Below, in pieces: positions 51,576 through 60,249 of a stretch of 64,000 nucleotides of DNA. The notes below the pieces were generated by a model. It was not told where the DNA came from. It ran no database searches and saw nothing but the letters and a program-made list of their open reading frames with translations. The position numbers were made by a program, and so were the translations under genes. The stretch lies in contig NZ_PEBS01000011.1 in assembly GCF_002869965.1 (NCBI RefSeq), forward strand, positions 1 to 64,000, written 5' to 3'. How positions within the stretch are numbered: the first letter of the stretch is position 1; the number at the start of each line of letters is the position of its first letter. The stretch is from Janthinobacterium sp. ROICE36 (GTDB lineage: Bacteria; Pseudomonadota; Gammaproteobacteria; Burkholderiales; Burkholderiaceae_D).

Positions 51576-53233
51576 GCAATAGCAACAGTCAGCGAGCCGA
51601 TGCGCTCGCCACCCTGATCGACGACGCCACGCGCGCCGGCTTGCTGCCGCCCGGCGCTGCCCGGCCGGCGCAGGATATCCGGCCGTGGCCGTTGGTGCTG
51701 ATGACGGCCTTCGGCGCCTGGCTGGCCACCATTCCCCTGATGATTGCGCTGGGCGTTGGCCTGGAAAGCGTGGTGCGCCACGGTCCAGGTGCCTACGTCG
51801 TGGCGGGCATCGTGCTGGTGGCGTCCGTGCTACTGATCCGCATGCGCGGCGTGGCCTTGTTTGTCGAGCAACTGGCCGTGCCCTGCCTGCTGGTGGGCGG
51901 CGGCTTGCTCGGCTATGCCCTGTTCCGCGACTATGCCGCGCAGACGGCCTCGCTGTTGCTGTGCCTGGCGTGCCTGATCGTGGCCGCTGCCCTGCCGCGC
52001 GATTGGCTGCGCGTGCTGCTGGGGTTGCTCGCCTGTGGCTTGCTGGCTCTGGGCATCGTCGATAGCGGACGCGACTGGCTTTTCGAGAACGACCCAACGC
52101 AACTGTATCTGGCCTGGATGCTGGCCCTGGCATGCTGGCTGGGCGCGCACTGGCTGCAGAAGCAGGCCTTCAACGATGGCCGCGGCGCGCCCGTCGCCGC
52201 CTTCCTGGAATCGCTGTCGACGGGCTGGGTCCTGGCCATCTTGCTGGGTCTGGTCTTCTGGTCCGGCATGACCTTCATGCTGGGCGCCAGCGTGGGCGGT
52301 GGCTTTGTCGGCGAAGTGACGCGCGAAGTGACGCGGCAGCAAGGCGCTGCCTGGTATGCGCAGGCGTTGAATGCGGTCTCGCTGGTGCTGGCCGTGGCCG
52401 CCGCCGCCTGGACGGGATGGCGCTGGCCGGCATTGCGCCAGTTGCCCGCCATCGGCGTGGCGCTGGTGCTGGTCGTGCTGGCCTGGTTCATGCCGGCGCT
52501 GGGGCCCGTGCTGCTGATCCTCGCGTATTGTTTGACAAGCGCGCGCACACGCGTGGCCGTGGCGGCCGCGCTGGCGGCGGCGTGGATCGTCGGCAGCTTT
52601 TATTACCAGCTGGCCTGGCCGTTGGCCAGCAAGGCGGCGTTGCTGGCCGTGGCCGGCGCCCTGCTGTGCGCGCTATCGTGGCTGGCCACGCGTGGCGCGG
52701 TGCTGCATCTGGTGGAAAGCCAGCCGGCGGCCGCGCCGGCGGAAAGCCGCGCCGCGCGCCTGGGCGTGCTGGGAGGATTGCTGCTGGTGTTGCTGGTCGC
52801 CAATGGCGGCATCTGGCAAAAAGAGCAGCTGATTGCCAAGGGCGAGCCTGTGTTCGTCGAGCTGGCGCCTGTCGATCCCCGTTCGCTGATGCAGGGCGAC
52901 TACATGCGCCTCAATTTTCAGGGCCTCGGCGTCCTCAGCACCCTGGCCAGTGTGGACAGGGCGCCCGGCCGGCCCCTGGTGGTGGCCAGGCGCGATGCGC
53001 GCGGGGTCGCCGAGCTGCTGCGCCCGTACACCAAAGAGGCGCTGGCGCCCGGGGAATTCCTGCTCGAACTGACGCCGAAGGATGGGAACTGGGTGCTGGT
53101 CAGCGATGCCTGGTTCTTCAAGGAAGGCGAAGCGGCGCGCTGGGAAAAAGCCCGCTATGGCGAGTTCCGCGTGCTGCCCGATGGCCGCGCCTTGCTGGTG
53201 GGCATGCGCGGCCCGGAACTGGAGAAGCTGTAG
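51572..53233 (+). CDS. Fused DUF4401 / GDYXXLXY-domain membrane protein
   Basis: In this 553-residue product about ten hydrophobic segments (DUF4401-like, residues 35-380) are followed by a periplasmic-type C-terminal domain. That domain begins with a TM near 395-412 and contains the GDYMRLNFQGL motif (GDYxxLxY-type). In many bacteria these are two genes; here they are one frame. The start at 51572 follows CAGGAGG. No biochemical role is known for either domain. Confidence 0.82.
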   Translation: MSNSNSQRADALATLIDDATRAGLLPPGAARPAQDIRPWPLVLMTAFGAWLATIPLMIALGVGLESVVRHGPGAYVVAGIVLVASVLLIRMRGVALFVEQLAVPCLLVGGGLLGYALFRDYAAQTASLLLCLACLIVAAALPRDWLRVLLGLLACGLLALGIVDSGRDWLFENDPTQLYLAWMLALACWLGAHWLQKQAFNDGRGAPVAAFLESLSTGWVLAILLGLVFWSGMTFMLGASVGGGFVGEVTREVTRQQGAAWYAQALNAVSLVLAVAAAAWTGWRWPALRQLPAIGVALVLVVLAWFMPALGPVLLILAYCLTSARTRVAVAAALAAAWIVGSFYYQLAWPLASKAALLAVAGALLCALSWLATRGAVLHLVESQPAAAPAESRAARLGVLGGLLLVLLVANGGIWQKEQLIAKGEPVFVELAPVDPRSLMQGDYMRLNFQGLGVLSTLASVDRAPGRPLVVARRDARGVAELLRPYTKEALAPGEFLLELTPKDGNWVLVSDAWFFKEGEAARWEKARYGEFRVLPDGRALLVGMRGPELEKL

Positions 53234-53286
53234 CGCAAGTAGTCGTGCAAAAGCGCGCCAGGGCGTCCATCCTGTAAAATTGCCCG

Positions 53287-54519
53287 ATGGATAATATTAC
53301 GCATTCGGTCATCGGCCTCGGGGTCGGTGAACTGCTACACCGCTGCTTGCCGCCCGAGCCGCAAGCCCCCGCCCAGCGCACCCGGCGCGCGCTGTTTCTG
53401 TTTACGGCCTGGTTTGCCAGCAACGCGCCCGACCTGGACCTGGTGCTTACCCGGTTGCTGCCGCGCCCGTTCGGCTACATGTTGCACCACCGCGGCCACA
53501 CGCATACCTTGCTGCTGGCCTTGCCGCAGGCGCTGCTGTTGCTGGCCCTGCTATGGCTGCTGTGGCCCGGCGCGCGCCGCCTGCTGAAGGACAGCGTGCC
53601 CGCCCGGCTGGGCCTGGCGGCCTGCTTGCTGCTGGGATTCTGCTTGCACATGGGTATGGATTTCCTCAATTCCTATGGCTTGCACCCGTTTTATCCGTTT
53701 GACAGCCGCTGGCTGTATGGCGACATGGTTTTCATTGTCGAACCCATGTTCTGGGTGCTGCTGGGCGTGCCCGTGATCATGTCCTTGCGCTACGGCATCG
53801 TCAAAAGCGTGCTGCTGGCCGCGCTGGCGGCGGCCCTGTGTTTCTTTACCTATACATCCTACTTGGCGCCCGCCTCGCTGGCTGTCCTGCTGGGGCTGGG
53901 CCTGGTGCTGGCCGTGTTGCAAGCACGGGCCGGCGAGCGGGGACGGGGAGCGCTGCTGCTGGCTTTCGCGCTGGCTGCCACTTTTATCGGCACGCAGGGC
54001 GTGGCCTCGGCCATCGGCCGTACGCGCATCGAGGCGGCCGTGCAGCGGCTCGACCCCGGCACCCGCGTGTGGGATGTGGCGATGACGGCGTTTCCCAGCC
54101 ATCCCCTGTGCTGGATCTATGTCTCGCTCGACGGCAAGACGGACGCCTACACCTTGCGGCGCGGCACCCTGAGCCTGCTGCCCGAATCGCTGGCGCCCGC
54201 CGCTTGCCCGGCCGGGCTGGCCGAGACGGGCAAGCAAGGACAGCAACTGGCGCCCGGTATTGCCGTGTCCGCGCAGGCGGCAGGCAGCCTGGCCGCCTTG
54301 CGCGCCTTGCAGGAAAACAATTGCTTTGTCGACGCCTGGTTCCGCTTTGCCCGCATGCCCAGGTTGAATGCGGACAAGTTGACGGACGTGCGTTTCAATC
54401 CCGGCATGTTGCCCAATTTTACGACCGTGGAACTGCAGCAGTTCCGTAGCCGGCCATGCCCCGCCTATGTGCCGGGCTGGAATCGCCCCCGCGCCAACAT
54501 GCTGGCGCTGCCGAAATAG
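53287..54519 (+). CDS. YdjM-like membrane-bound metal-dependent hydrolase
   Basis: The 410-residue protein has the family's N-terminal MDNITHSVIGLGVGELLHR, SNAPDLDLVL and HHRGHTHTLLLALP with metal-binding His residues. About five membrane segments follow, with HMGMDFLNSYGLHPFYPFD, and then a periplasmic C-terminal region of about 190 residues. The longer C-terminal region sets it apart from the short E. coli YdjM. No SOS box was seen upstream. Substrate unknown. Confidence 0.85.
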   Translation: MDNITHSVIGLGVGELLHRCLPPEPQAPAQRTRRALFLFTAWFASNAPDLDLVLTRLLPRPFGYMLHHRGHTHTLLLALPQALLLLALLWLLWPGARRLLKDSVPARLGLAACLLLGFCLHMGMDFLNSYGLHPFYPFDSRWLYGDMVFIVEPMFWVLLGVPVIMSLRYGIVKSVLLAALAAALCFFTYTSYLAPASLAVLLGLGLVLAVLQARAGERGRGALLLAFALAATFIGTQGVASAIGRTRIEAAVQRLDPGTRVWDVAMTAFPSHPLCWIYVSLDGKTDAYTLRRGTLSLLPESLAPAACPAGLAETGKQGQQLAPGIAVSAQAAGSLAALRALQENNCFVDAWFRFARMPRLNADKLTDVRFNPGMLPNFTTVELQQFRSRPCPAYVPGWNRPRANMLALPK

Positions 54520-54629
54520 AGAAGGGATGTATTGCTCTTAGGAAAAAATATTGCATGTGGGCCTGCTTCGCCGTGGCCCAGCATGCGACACTAGCAATTC
54601 AGCATGAATGTCATTGCGTTAGGATTATC

Positions 54630-56381
54630 TTGGAAGAGCAGCACGCCTTACCTTATTTGCGAGAAACCCTGCTGTTTCTCGCCCTGGCCGGGATTTTTAT
54701 TCCGCTATTACAACGCCTGAAGGTCAACCAGGTGCTCGGCTTCCTGGCCGTGGGCGCCCTGTTCGGGCCGTTCGGCTTCGGCCTGTGGGCCGGTGAATTC
54801 ACATGGCTGACGTATTTCTCGTTCGTGCGCGCCGAGCAGGTCAGCGGCCTGGCCGAGCTGGGCGTGATGTTTTTGATGTTCATGATCGGCCTGGAATTGT
54901 CGACGGAACGGCTGTGGGCGCTGCGGCGCTGGGTGTTTGGCGCGGGCGTGGGGCAGGTGGCAGTCAGCGCCTGCCTGATCGGCGGCGTGGCGTATTACTT
55001 CGGCCTGTCGCTGGAAGCGTCCATCGTGCTGGGCCTGGTGCTGTCGCTGTCGTCCACGGCCGTGGTGATGCAACTGCTCACCGATCAGCGCTCCTTGCAG
55101 ACGCCTGCCGGCCAGGCGGGCTTTTCCATTTTGATGTTCCAGGATTTGATGGTGGTGCCGCTGTTCATCCTGATCGACGTGTTCGCCAGCGGGCGCAGCG
55201 ACGACCTGGCGTACCTGCTCAGCTTTGCGGCCGTGAAATCGGCGGGCGCCATCCTGCTGATCTATCTGCTAGGGCGCCGCGTGATCCGTCCGCTGTTCCA
55301 GTTTTTCGTCAAAAAACGCCAGCCGGACGTGTTCATGGCATTGACCCTGCTCAGCACCCTGGGCATCGCGGGCCTGACCTACCTGGCGGGTCTGTCGATG
55401 GCGCTGGGCGCCTTGCTGGCCGGCTTGCTGCTGGCGGAAACAGAATTCCGCCATGAAGTGGAAGTGACGATCGAGCCCTTCAAGGGTTTGCTGATGGGGC
55501 TGTTCTTCATGTCGGTGGGCATGCAGATCGACGTGCGCGAAATCCTCAAGTCGCCGGTTTTGATTCCGCTGGCCGTGCTGAGCCTGTTTGCGCTGAAAAC
55601 CCTGGTCATCAGCGTGATTTTCCGCCTCGGCGGCTTTCACTGGGGGCGCGCCGTGGAAACGGGCGTGCTGCTGGGGCAGGGCGGCGAGTTTGCCTTCATC
55701 GTCGTCGCGTATGCGCTGGGCACGAAGTTGATCGGCCCGCAGGTGGCGCAATTCGTCATGCTGGTGGTGGGCCTGAGCCTGTTTGCCACGCCGGCGCTGG
55801 CCAAGGCGGCGCGCGCTTTCGGCAACTGGTGGGAACAGCGCCACCACCATCAGCTGGCCGACCTGGCGCACGGCGCGCTGCCGCCGCAGGGCAGCACCGT
55901 CATCATCGCCGGTTTCGGCCGGGTGGGACAGTTGCTGGGGAAGGTGCTGACGGAACAGGATATCGCGTATGTGGCGATTGAAAATGATGCGCGCCTAGTG
56001 ACGACCCTGCATCCGCGCGGTTTCCCCGTGTATTTCGGCGATGCGTCGCGCGCGGAATTGTTGCAAAAGGTGAATGCGGACCGGGCTGCCGCCGTGGTGC
56101 TGACCATGGACCATGCGGCGTCCGTGCTGCACGCCGTGAAATCGATCCGCCGTGAATATCCGCAGCTGCCCGTGTATGCGCGCGCCCGCGACGAGGCGCA
56201 TGCGGTGGCCTTGATACAGGCGGGCGCTACCCTGGTCGTGCCCGAGGCGCTGGAGTCGGCGCTGCAACTGACAGCCACCGTGCTGCACACGGTGGGCTTG
56301 TCGGAAGCGCGCACGACGGACATCGTGCAAGTCGAGCGCGACCGGCGTAATGCCGTGCTGCTGGCGAAAAAATTGTCGTAG
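54630..56381 (+). CDS. Kef-type monovalent cation:proton antiporter (CPA2 family)
   Basis: The 583-residue protein uses a TTG start preceded by AGGA; upstream in-frame starts give a Cys/His-rich segment of unlikely origin. About 12 TMs include the CPA2 motifs NQVLGFLAVGALFGPFGFG, LFLMFMIGLELS-type sequence and GQGGEFAFIVVAYALG. The C-terminal RCK_N domain begins STVIIAGFGRVGQLLGKVL with a GxGxxG nucleotide-binding loop. This plan matches KefB/KefC potassium efflux systems, though the glutathione-binding site cannot be judged here. Confidence 0.9.
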   Translation: MEEQHALPYLRETLLFLALAGIFIPLLQRLKVNQVLGFLAVGALFGPFGFGLWAGEFTWLTYFSFVRAEQVSGLAELGVMFLMFMIGLELSTERLWALRRWVFGAGVGQVAVSACLIGGVAYYFGLSLEASIVLGLVLSLSSTAVVMQLLTDQRSLQTPAGQAGFSILMFQDLMVVPLFILIDVFASGRSDDLAYLLSFAAVKSAGAILLIYLLGRRVIRPLFQFFVKKRQPDVFMALTLLSTLGIAGLTYLAGLSMALGALLAGLLLAETEFRHEVEVTIEPFKGLLMGLFFMSVGMQIDVREILKSPVLIPLAVLSLFALKTLVISVIFRLGGFHWGRAVETGVLLGQGGEFAFIVVAYALGTKLIGPQVAQFVMLVVGLSLFATPALAKAARAFGNWWEQRHHHQLADLAHGALPPQGSTVIIAGFGRVGQLLGKVLTEQDIAYVAIENDARLVTTLHPRGFPVYFGDASRAELLQKVNADRAAAVVLTMDHAASVLHAVKSIRREYPQLPVYARARDEAHAVALIQAGATLVVPEALESALQLTATVLHTVGLSEARTTDIVQVERDRRNAVLLAKKLS

Positions 56382-56450
56382 TGCAAGCGTGCGTGTCGCC
56401 GTGTTTTGTAAATTATCCGTACAATAATAGTATATGAGCACACTACCCAC

Positions 56451-57359
56451 ATGAAAGCCGCGACGAAGAGCGCAGCGTCACCCTTGACGCCGCAGCAGTT
56501 GGCGGCGCAGGAAACGCAGCAAAAATTTGGCAAGCCCGAGCGGGGCTGGCGCGAGCAGGTGTACAGCGTCATCTTCGAGGCGGAGACGCGCACGGGCCGC
56601 GCCTTCGATTTGCTGCTGATCGCCGCCATCCTGATCAGCGTGACGGTGGTCGTGCTCAGCAGTGTCGCTTCCGTGGCCGAGCGCTATGGCACTTGGCTGA
56701 CGGCGCTCGAATGGTTTTTCACCATTTTATTTACCATCGAATATTTCGCCCGTCTGGCGTGCCTGCAGCATCCGGTGCGCTACGCCAAGAGTTTTTTTGG
56801 CGTGATCGACTTGCTGGCCATCGTGCCGACCTACATCGGCTTGCTGCTGCCGGGCGCGCACGTACTGATCGACGTGCGCATTTTGCGCCTGCTGCGCATG
56901 TTCCGTGTCCTCAAACTCACATCCTATGTGCATGAATACACGGTGCTGGGGCGGGCTCTGCTGGCCAGCCGGCGCAAGATCCTCATTTTCTTGTCTTTTG
57001 TCATGATGGTGGTCTTTCTGTTGGGTACTGTGATGTATGTCGTGGAAGGGCCGGATCACGGTTACAGCAGCATCCCCACGTCGATATACTGGGCCATCAG
57101 CACCATGACCACGGTGGGTTTCGGCGATATCACGCCGCGCACCGACATCGGGCGCACCATCGCTTCCCTGATGATGTTGCTCGGCTGGGGCATCCTGGCA
57201 GTGCCTACCGGCATTATCAGTGCCGAAATGACGGTACAGCGCAGTTCCAAGCAGGTGACCACGCGTACCTGTCCCACGTGCCTGAAAGAAGGGCTCGATG
57301 ACGATGCTAATTTCTGCAAGAACTGCGGTGTTGCATTGCCGCCGCTGGCACGCGATTAG
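56451..57359 (+). CDS. Voltage-gated potassium channel with C-terminal zinc ribbon
   Basis: The 302-residue protein has six TMs. The S4 voltage sensor has regularly spaced Arg (RILRLLRMFRVLKL), the pore filter is TMTTVGFGDITP, and a glycine-hinge S6 follows. It ends in a CPTC-x14-CKNC zinc-ribbon (residues about 275-296), which is less usual for Kv-type proteins. It follows the Kef-type antiporter by 69 bp on the same strand, so both K+ routes may be co-expressed. The N-terminal 35 residues are soluble. Confidence 0.9.
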   Translation: MKAATKSAASPLTPQQLAAQETQQKFGKPERGWREQVYSVIFEAETRTGRAFDLLLIAAILISVTVVVLSSVASVAERYGTWLTALEWFFTILFTIEYFARLACLQHPVRYAKSFFGVIDLLAIVPTYIGLLLPGAHVLIDVRILRLLRMFRVLKLTSYVHEYTVLGRALLASRRKILIFLSFVMMVVFLLGTVMYVVEGPDHGYSSIPTSIYWAISTMTTVGFGDITPRTDIGRTIASLMMLLGWGILAVPTGIISAEMTVQRSSKQVTTRTCPTCLKEGLDDDANFCKNCGVALPPLARD

Positions 57360-57397
57360 CTCATAGACCGTATTTACTTTACTTTGTTAAGGCCAAC

Positions 57398-58378
57398 ATG
57401 ATTCCAGTTCGCCTGATCGCGACGGGCAAAGCCGTGCCGTCGCATAGCGTCACTTCCGCAAGCCTGGACCTGAAATTGGGCCATCCGGCCGGCTACACCC
57501 TGCGCAAGAGCGGCGTGCTGTCGCGCTTTGTCGCCGCGCCCCATGAGTCGCAAAGCCAGCTGGGCGCCGCCGCCCTGCTCGACGCGCTGAAGAATGCCAG
57601 CCTGCGTCCATCCGACATCGACTTGCTGATCTGCGCCTGCGGCGTGCCCGAGCAAGCTTTGCCGAACACGGCCTGCTTCGTTGCCGAACACGCCGGCTTG
57701 CCACCAGGCACGCAAGGCTTCGACGTCAACGCTAGCTGCCTCAGTTTCATGGCCGCTTTCCGCGTAGCCGCGTCCATGCTGGCGGGCGGCGCCTACCGCC
57801 GCATCGCCATCGTCTCGTCCGACCTCGCTTCGCGCGGGGTGGACTGGAGCGAGCCGGAAGCGTCGATGATCTTTGGCGACGGTGCCGCCGCCGTCATCGT
57901 CGAGCGCGGCGATGGCAGCGCCGGCATCCGCGCCTACAAGATGGGCACGTATCCGGAAGGGCGGCGCTACTGCGAAATTCGCGGCGGCGGCACCGAGCGC
58001 AACCCGCGCAACGGCTGCGAACCGGGCGACTATCTGTTCCGCATGGATGGCAAGGCCGTGTTCCGCCTGGCCGTCAAGGTGATGCCGGATTTCCTCACGG
58101 AATTAATGGCAGAGTCGGGCGCGGGACTGGAGAAAGTCGATGTGGTCGTGCCGCACCAGGCCAGCCCGCTGGGCCTCGCGCATGCGGCGCGCATCCTCGA
58201 CGTCCCCGATGCTAAAATCATCAAGATCTTTGAAACGCATGGCAACCAGGTAGCCGCGTCCTTGCCCACGGCCCTGCACGAGGCGGTGATGACGGGGCGG
58301 GCCGTGGCCGGACAGCGTTTGCTGATGATGGGCACGGCCGCAGGCCTGACCATCGGCGGCATGATTCTTGATCTGTGA
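57398..58378 (+). CDS. Beta-ketoacyl-ACP synthase III / OleA-like condensing enzyme
   Basis: The 326-residue thiolase-fold enzyme has a complete Cys-His-Asn triad: Cys114 (NASCLSFMAAF), His253 (VVPHQAS) and Asn283 (THGNQVAAS). The C-terminal MMGTAAGLTIGGMIL differs from the FabH-type GGGFTWG and recalls OleA-like enzymes, so head-to-head or primed acyl condensation is possible. It is first in an operon of at least seven overlapping genes running to the window edge. FabH for housekeeping fatty-acid synthesis would sit with plsX/fabD, which are absent, so this is a specialised copy. Confidence 0.88.
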   Translation: MIPVRLIATGKAVPSHSVTSASLDLKLGHPAGYTLRKSGVLSRFVAAPHESQSQLGAAALLDALKNASLRPSDIDLLICACGVPEQALPNTACFVAEHAGLPPGTQGFDVNASCLSFMAAFRVAASMLAGGAYRRIAIVSSDLASRGVDWSEPEASMIFGDGAAAVIVERGDGSAGIRAYKMGTYPEGRRYCEIRGGGTERNPRNGCEPGDYLFRMDGKAVFRLAVKVMPDFLTELMAESGAGLEKVDVVVPHQASPLGLAHAARILDVPDAKIIKIFETHGNQVAASLPTALHEAVMTGRAVAGQRLLMMGTAAGLTIGGMILDL

Positions 58379-58388
58379 AGGTGGTGTG

Positions 58389-59426
58389 ATGAGGCGGATA
58401 CTGGTCACGGGAGCGACGGGCGGCTTGGGGCGCAATGCCGTGCGCACCCTGCTGGCGCAGGGCGTGGAAGTGCGCGCCACGGGCCGCAACGCCGCCGTCG
58501 GCCGCGAACTGGAGCGCATGGGCGCGCAATTCGTCGCGCTTGATCTGGCGCAAGCGTCGCCGCGTCAGGTCGATGAGCTGGTACGCGGCATGGATACCGT
58601 CTGGCACTGCGCCGCGCTATCCTCGCCGTGGGGCGCCGAGCGCGACTTCATCGCCGCCAACGTCACGGCCACGGGCCAGCTGCTGCGCGCGGCCGCCAGC
58701 CTGCACGTGGCGCGCTTCGTGCACATTTCCACCCCGGCCATGTATTTCGACTATCACAATCGCTATGAGGTGCCGGAAACCTTTCGCCCCGATGCCTTCG
58801 TCAACGCGTATGCGCGCAGCAAGGCGATGGCGGAAAAGCTGGTGCAAGAGTCGGTGGACCGCCATCGCGGCATGAGCTGCGTGATCCTGCGCCCGCGCGC
58901 CATCTTCGGCCCGCACGACCAGGTGCTGATCCCGCGCCTGGCGCGCGTGCTGCAGGAGCGCGGCGGCAAGCTGCCGCTGCCCAGGGGTGGGGCGGTCACC
59001 ATCGATGTCACCTATGTCGACAATGTCGTGCACGCGATGTGGCTGGCCACCGTGCACAAGACCATCGCTTCCGGCGCCGCCTTCAACATCACGAATGGCG
59101 AGCCGGCGCACCTGTGCGACATTTTGCGCAGCCTGTTCTGCGAGCATCTGCAGCAGCCGTTCCAGATCGTCAGCGTGCCCTACCGCGTGCTGGCGCTGGC
59201 CGCGCGCCTGATGCAGTTCGCTTCGCGTTTTACGGGGCGCGAGCCGGCGCTCACGCCCTACAGCATCGGCGCGCTCAGTTTCGACATGACGCTCGATAAT
59301 GCCAAGGCGCGCAAGGTGCTCGGTTACCGTCCCATCGTCAGCCTGCAGGAAGGCATCGCCCTGACGGCGCAGTGGATGCGCCAGGAAGCGGCGGCGCACA
59401 AGGTGGGCAAGGAGCGCAATGGCTAG
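58389..59426 (+). CDS. NAD(P)-dependent epimerase/reductase, 3-beta-HSD/OleD-like
   Basis: The 345-residue extended short-chain dehydrogenase has an N-terminal Rossmann motif TGATGGLG, VWHCAALSSPWG, the Tyr141-x3-Lys145 catalytic pair (YARSKAMAEKL), and ILRPRAIFGPHDQVLIPRL. In Ole pathways OleD reduces the 2-alkyl-3-ketoacid made by OleA; the position directly behind the synthase fits this. The ATG at 58389 with AAGGTGG upstream is chosen. The stop overlaps the next start by 8 bp. Confidence 0.87.
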   Translation: MRRILVTGATGGLGRNAVRTLLAQGVEVRATGRNAAVGRELERMGAQFVALDLAQASPRQVDELVRGMDTVWHCAALSSPWGAERDFIAANVTATGQLLRAAASLHVARFVHISTPAMYFDYHNRYEVPETFRPDAFVNAYARSKAMAEKLVQESVDRHRGMSCVILRPRAIFGPHDQVLIPRLARVLQERGGKLPLPRGGAVTIDVTYVDNVVHAMWLATVHKTIASGAAFNITNGEPAHLCDILRSLFCEHLQQPFQIVSVPYRVLALAARLMQFASRFTGREPALTPYSIGALSFDMTLDNAKARKVLGYRPIVSLQEGIALTAQWMRQEAAAHKVGKERNG

Positions 59427-60249
59427 CATCACCGCGTTTCGCGTCGGCCACTGCACGCATCCGTCCTGCATGGTCTTGAAAGGCAGCGGGCTGGCCAGCC
59501 GCTGCTTCCCCTCGCGCGCCTACCTGATAGCGACGCGCGCGGGCCTGTACCTGTGGGATACCGGTTATGCCGAGCACTTCCGCGCCGCCACGTCGAAAGG
59601 CGTGTACCGCATGTATGCGTGGGTGACGCCGATTTCCTTCGACGAGAATGAATCCCTGCTGGGCCAGTTGCGCGCGCATGGCGTAGCGCCCGGCGACATC
59701 CATACCTTGCTGCTGTCGCACTTCCACGCCGACCATATCGCCGGCCTGCGCGACTTTCCCGGCGCGCGGCTGATGGCCTCAAAAACGGGCTGGGACGCCG
59801 TGCGCGGCATGTCCGGCGTGGCCGCCGTGCGCCAGGCCTTCGTGCCCGAGCTGCTGCCAAACGATATGTCGGATCGCCTGGCTTTTGTGGAAAGCGTGCC
59901 CGAAACGGCCTTGCCGGCGGCCTTGCTGCCGTTTACGCACGGGCGCGACGTCAGCGGCACGGGCGAGATTTACATCGTCGACCTGCCCGGCCACGCCATC
60001 GGCCATCTGGGCGCCTTCGTGCTGCAGGACGGCGGCTGGACCCTGCTGGCGTCGGATGCGGCCTGGGTGCCGGAAAGTTTTCAGCAGCTGCGCGGGCCAT
60101 CGGAACTGTCGTTCCTCATCCAGCACAAGCGCGCGCCGTATTACGCCACCCTGAACCGCTTGCACCAGTTGCACCAGTCGGGCAATGCGCAGATCCGCAT
60201 CACGCATGAAGATACGCTCGATTATTTGCCTGTGGCGGGCCGCCCGTGA
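59419..60249 (+). CDS. Metallo-beta-lactamase-fold hydrolase
   Basis: The 276-residue protein has the zinc motif H101-F-H103-A-D105-H106 (SHFHADHIAG), a downstream His in DLPGHAIGHLG, and Asp in LLASDAAW, as in lactonase/glyoxalase-type members. It has no signal peptide. In this operon it sits where Ole clusters have an alpha/beta-hydrolase (OleB), so action on a lactone or thioester intermediate is an inference. N-acyl-homoserine-lactone-type lactonases share the same motif. Its stop overlaps the next gene's GTG start. Confidence 0.87.
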   Translation: MASITAFRVGHCTHPSCMVLKGSGLASRCFPSRAYLIATRAGLYLWDTGYAEHFRAATSKGVYRMYAWVTPISFDENESLLGQLRAHGVAPGDIHTLLLSHFHADHIAGLRDFPGARLMASKTGWDAVRGMSGVAAVRQAFVPELLPNDMSDRLAFVESVPETALPAALLPFTHGRDVSGTGEIYIVDLPGHAIGHLGAFVLQDGGWTLLASDAAWVPESFQQLRGPSELSFLIQHKRAPYYATLNRLHQLHQSGNAQIRITHEDTLDYLPVAGRP

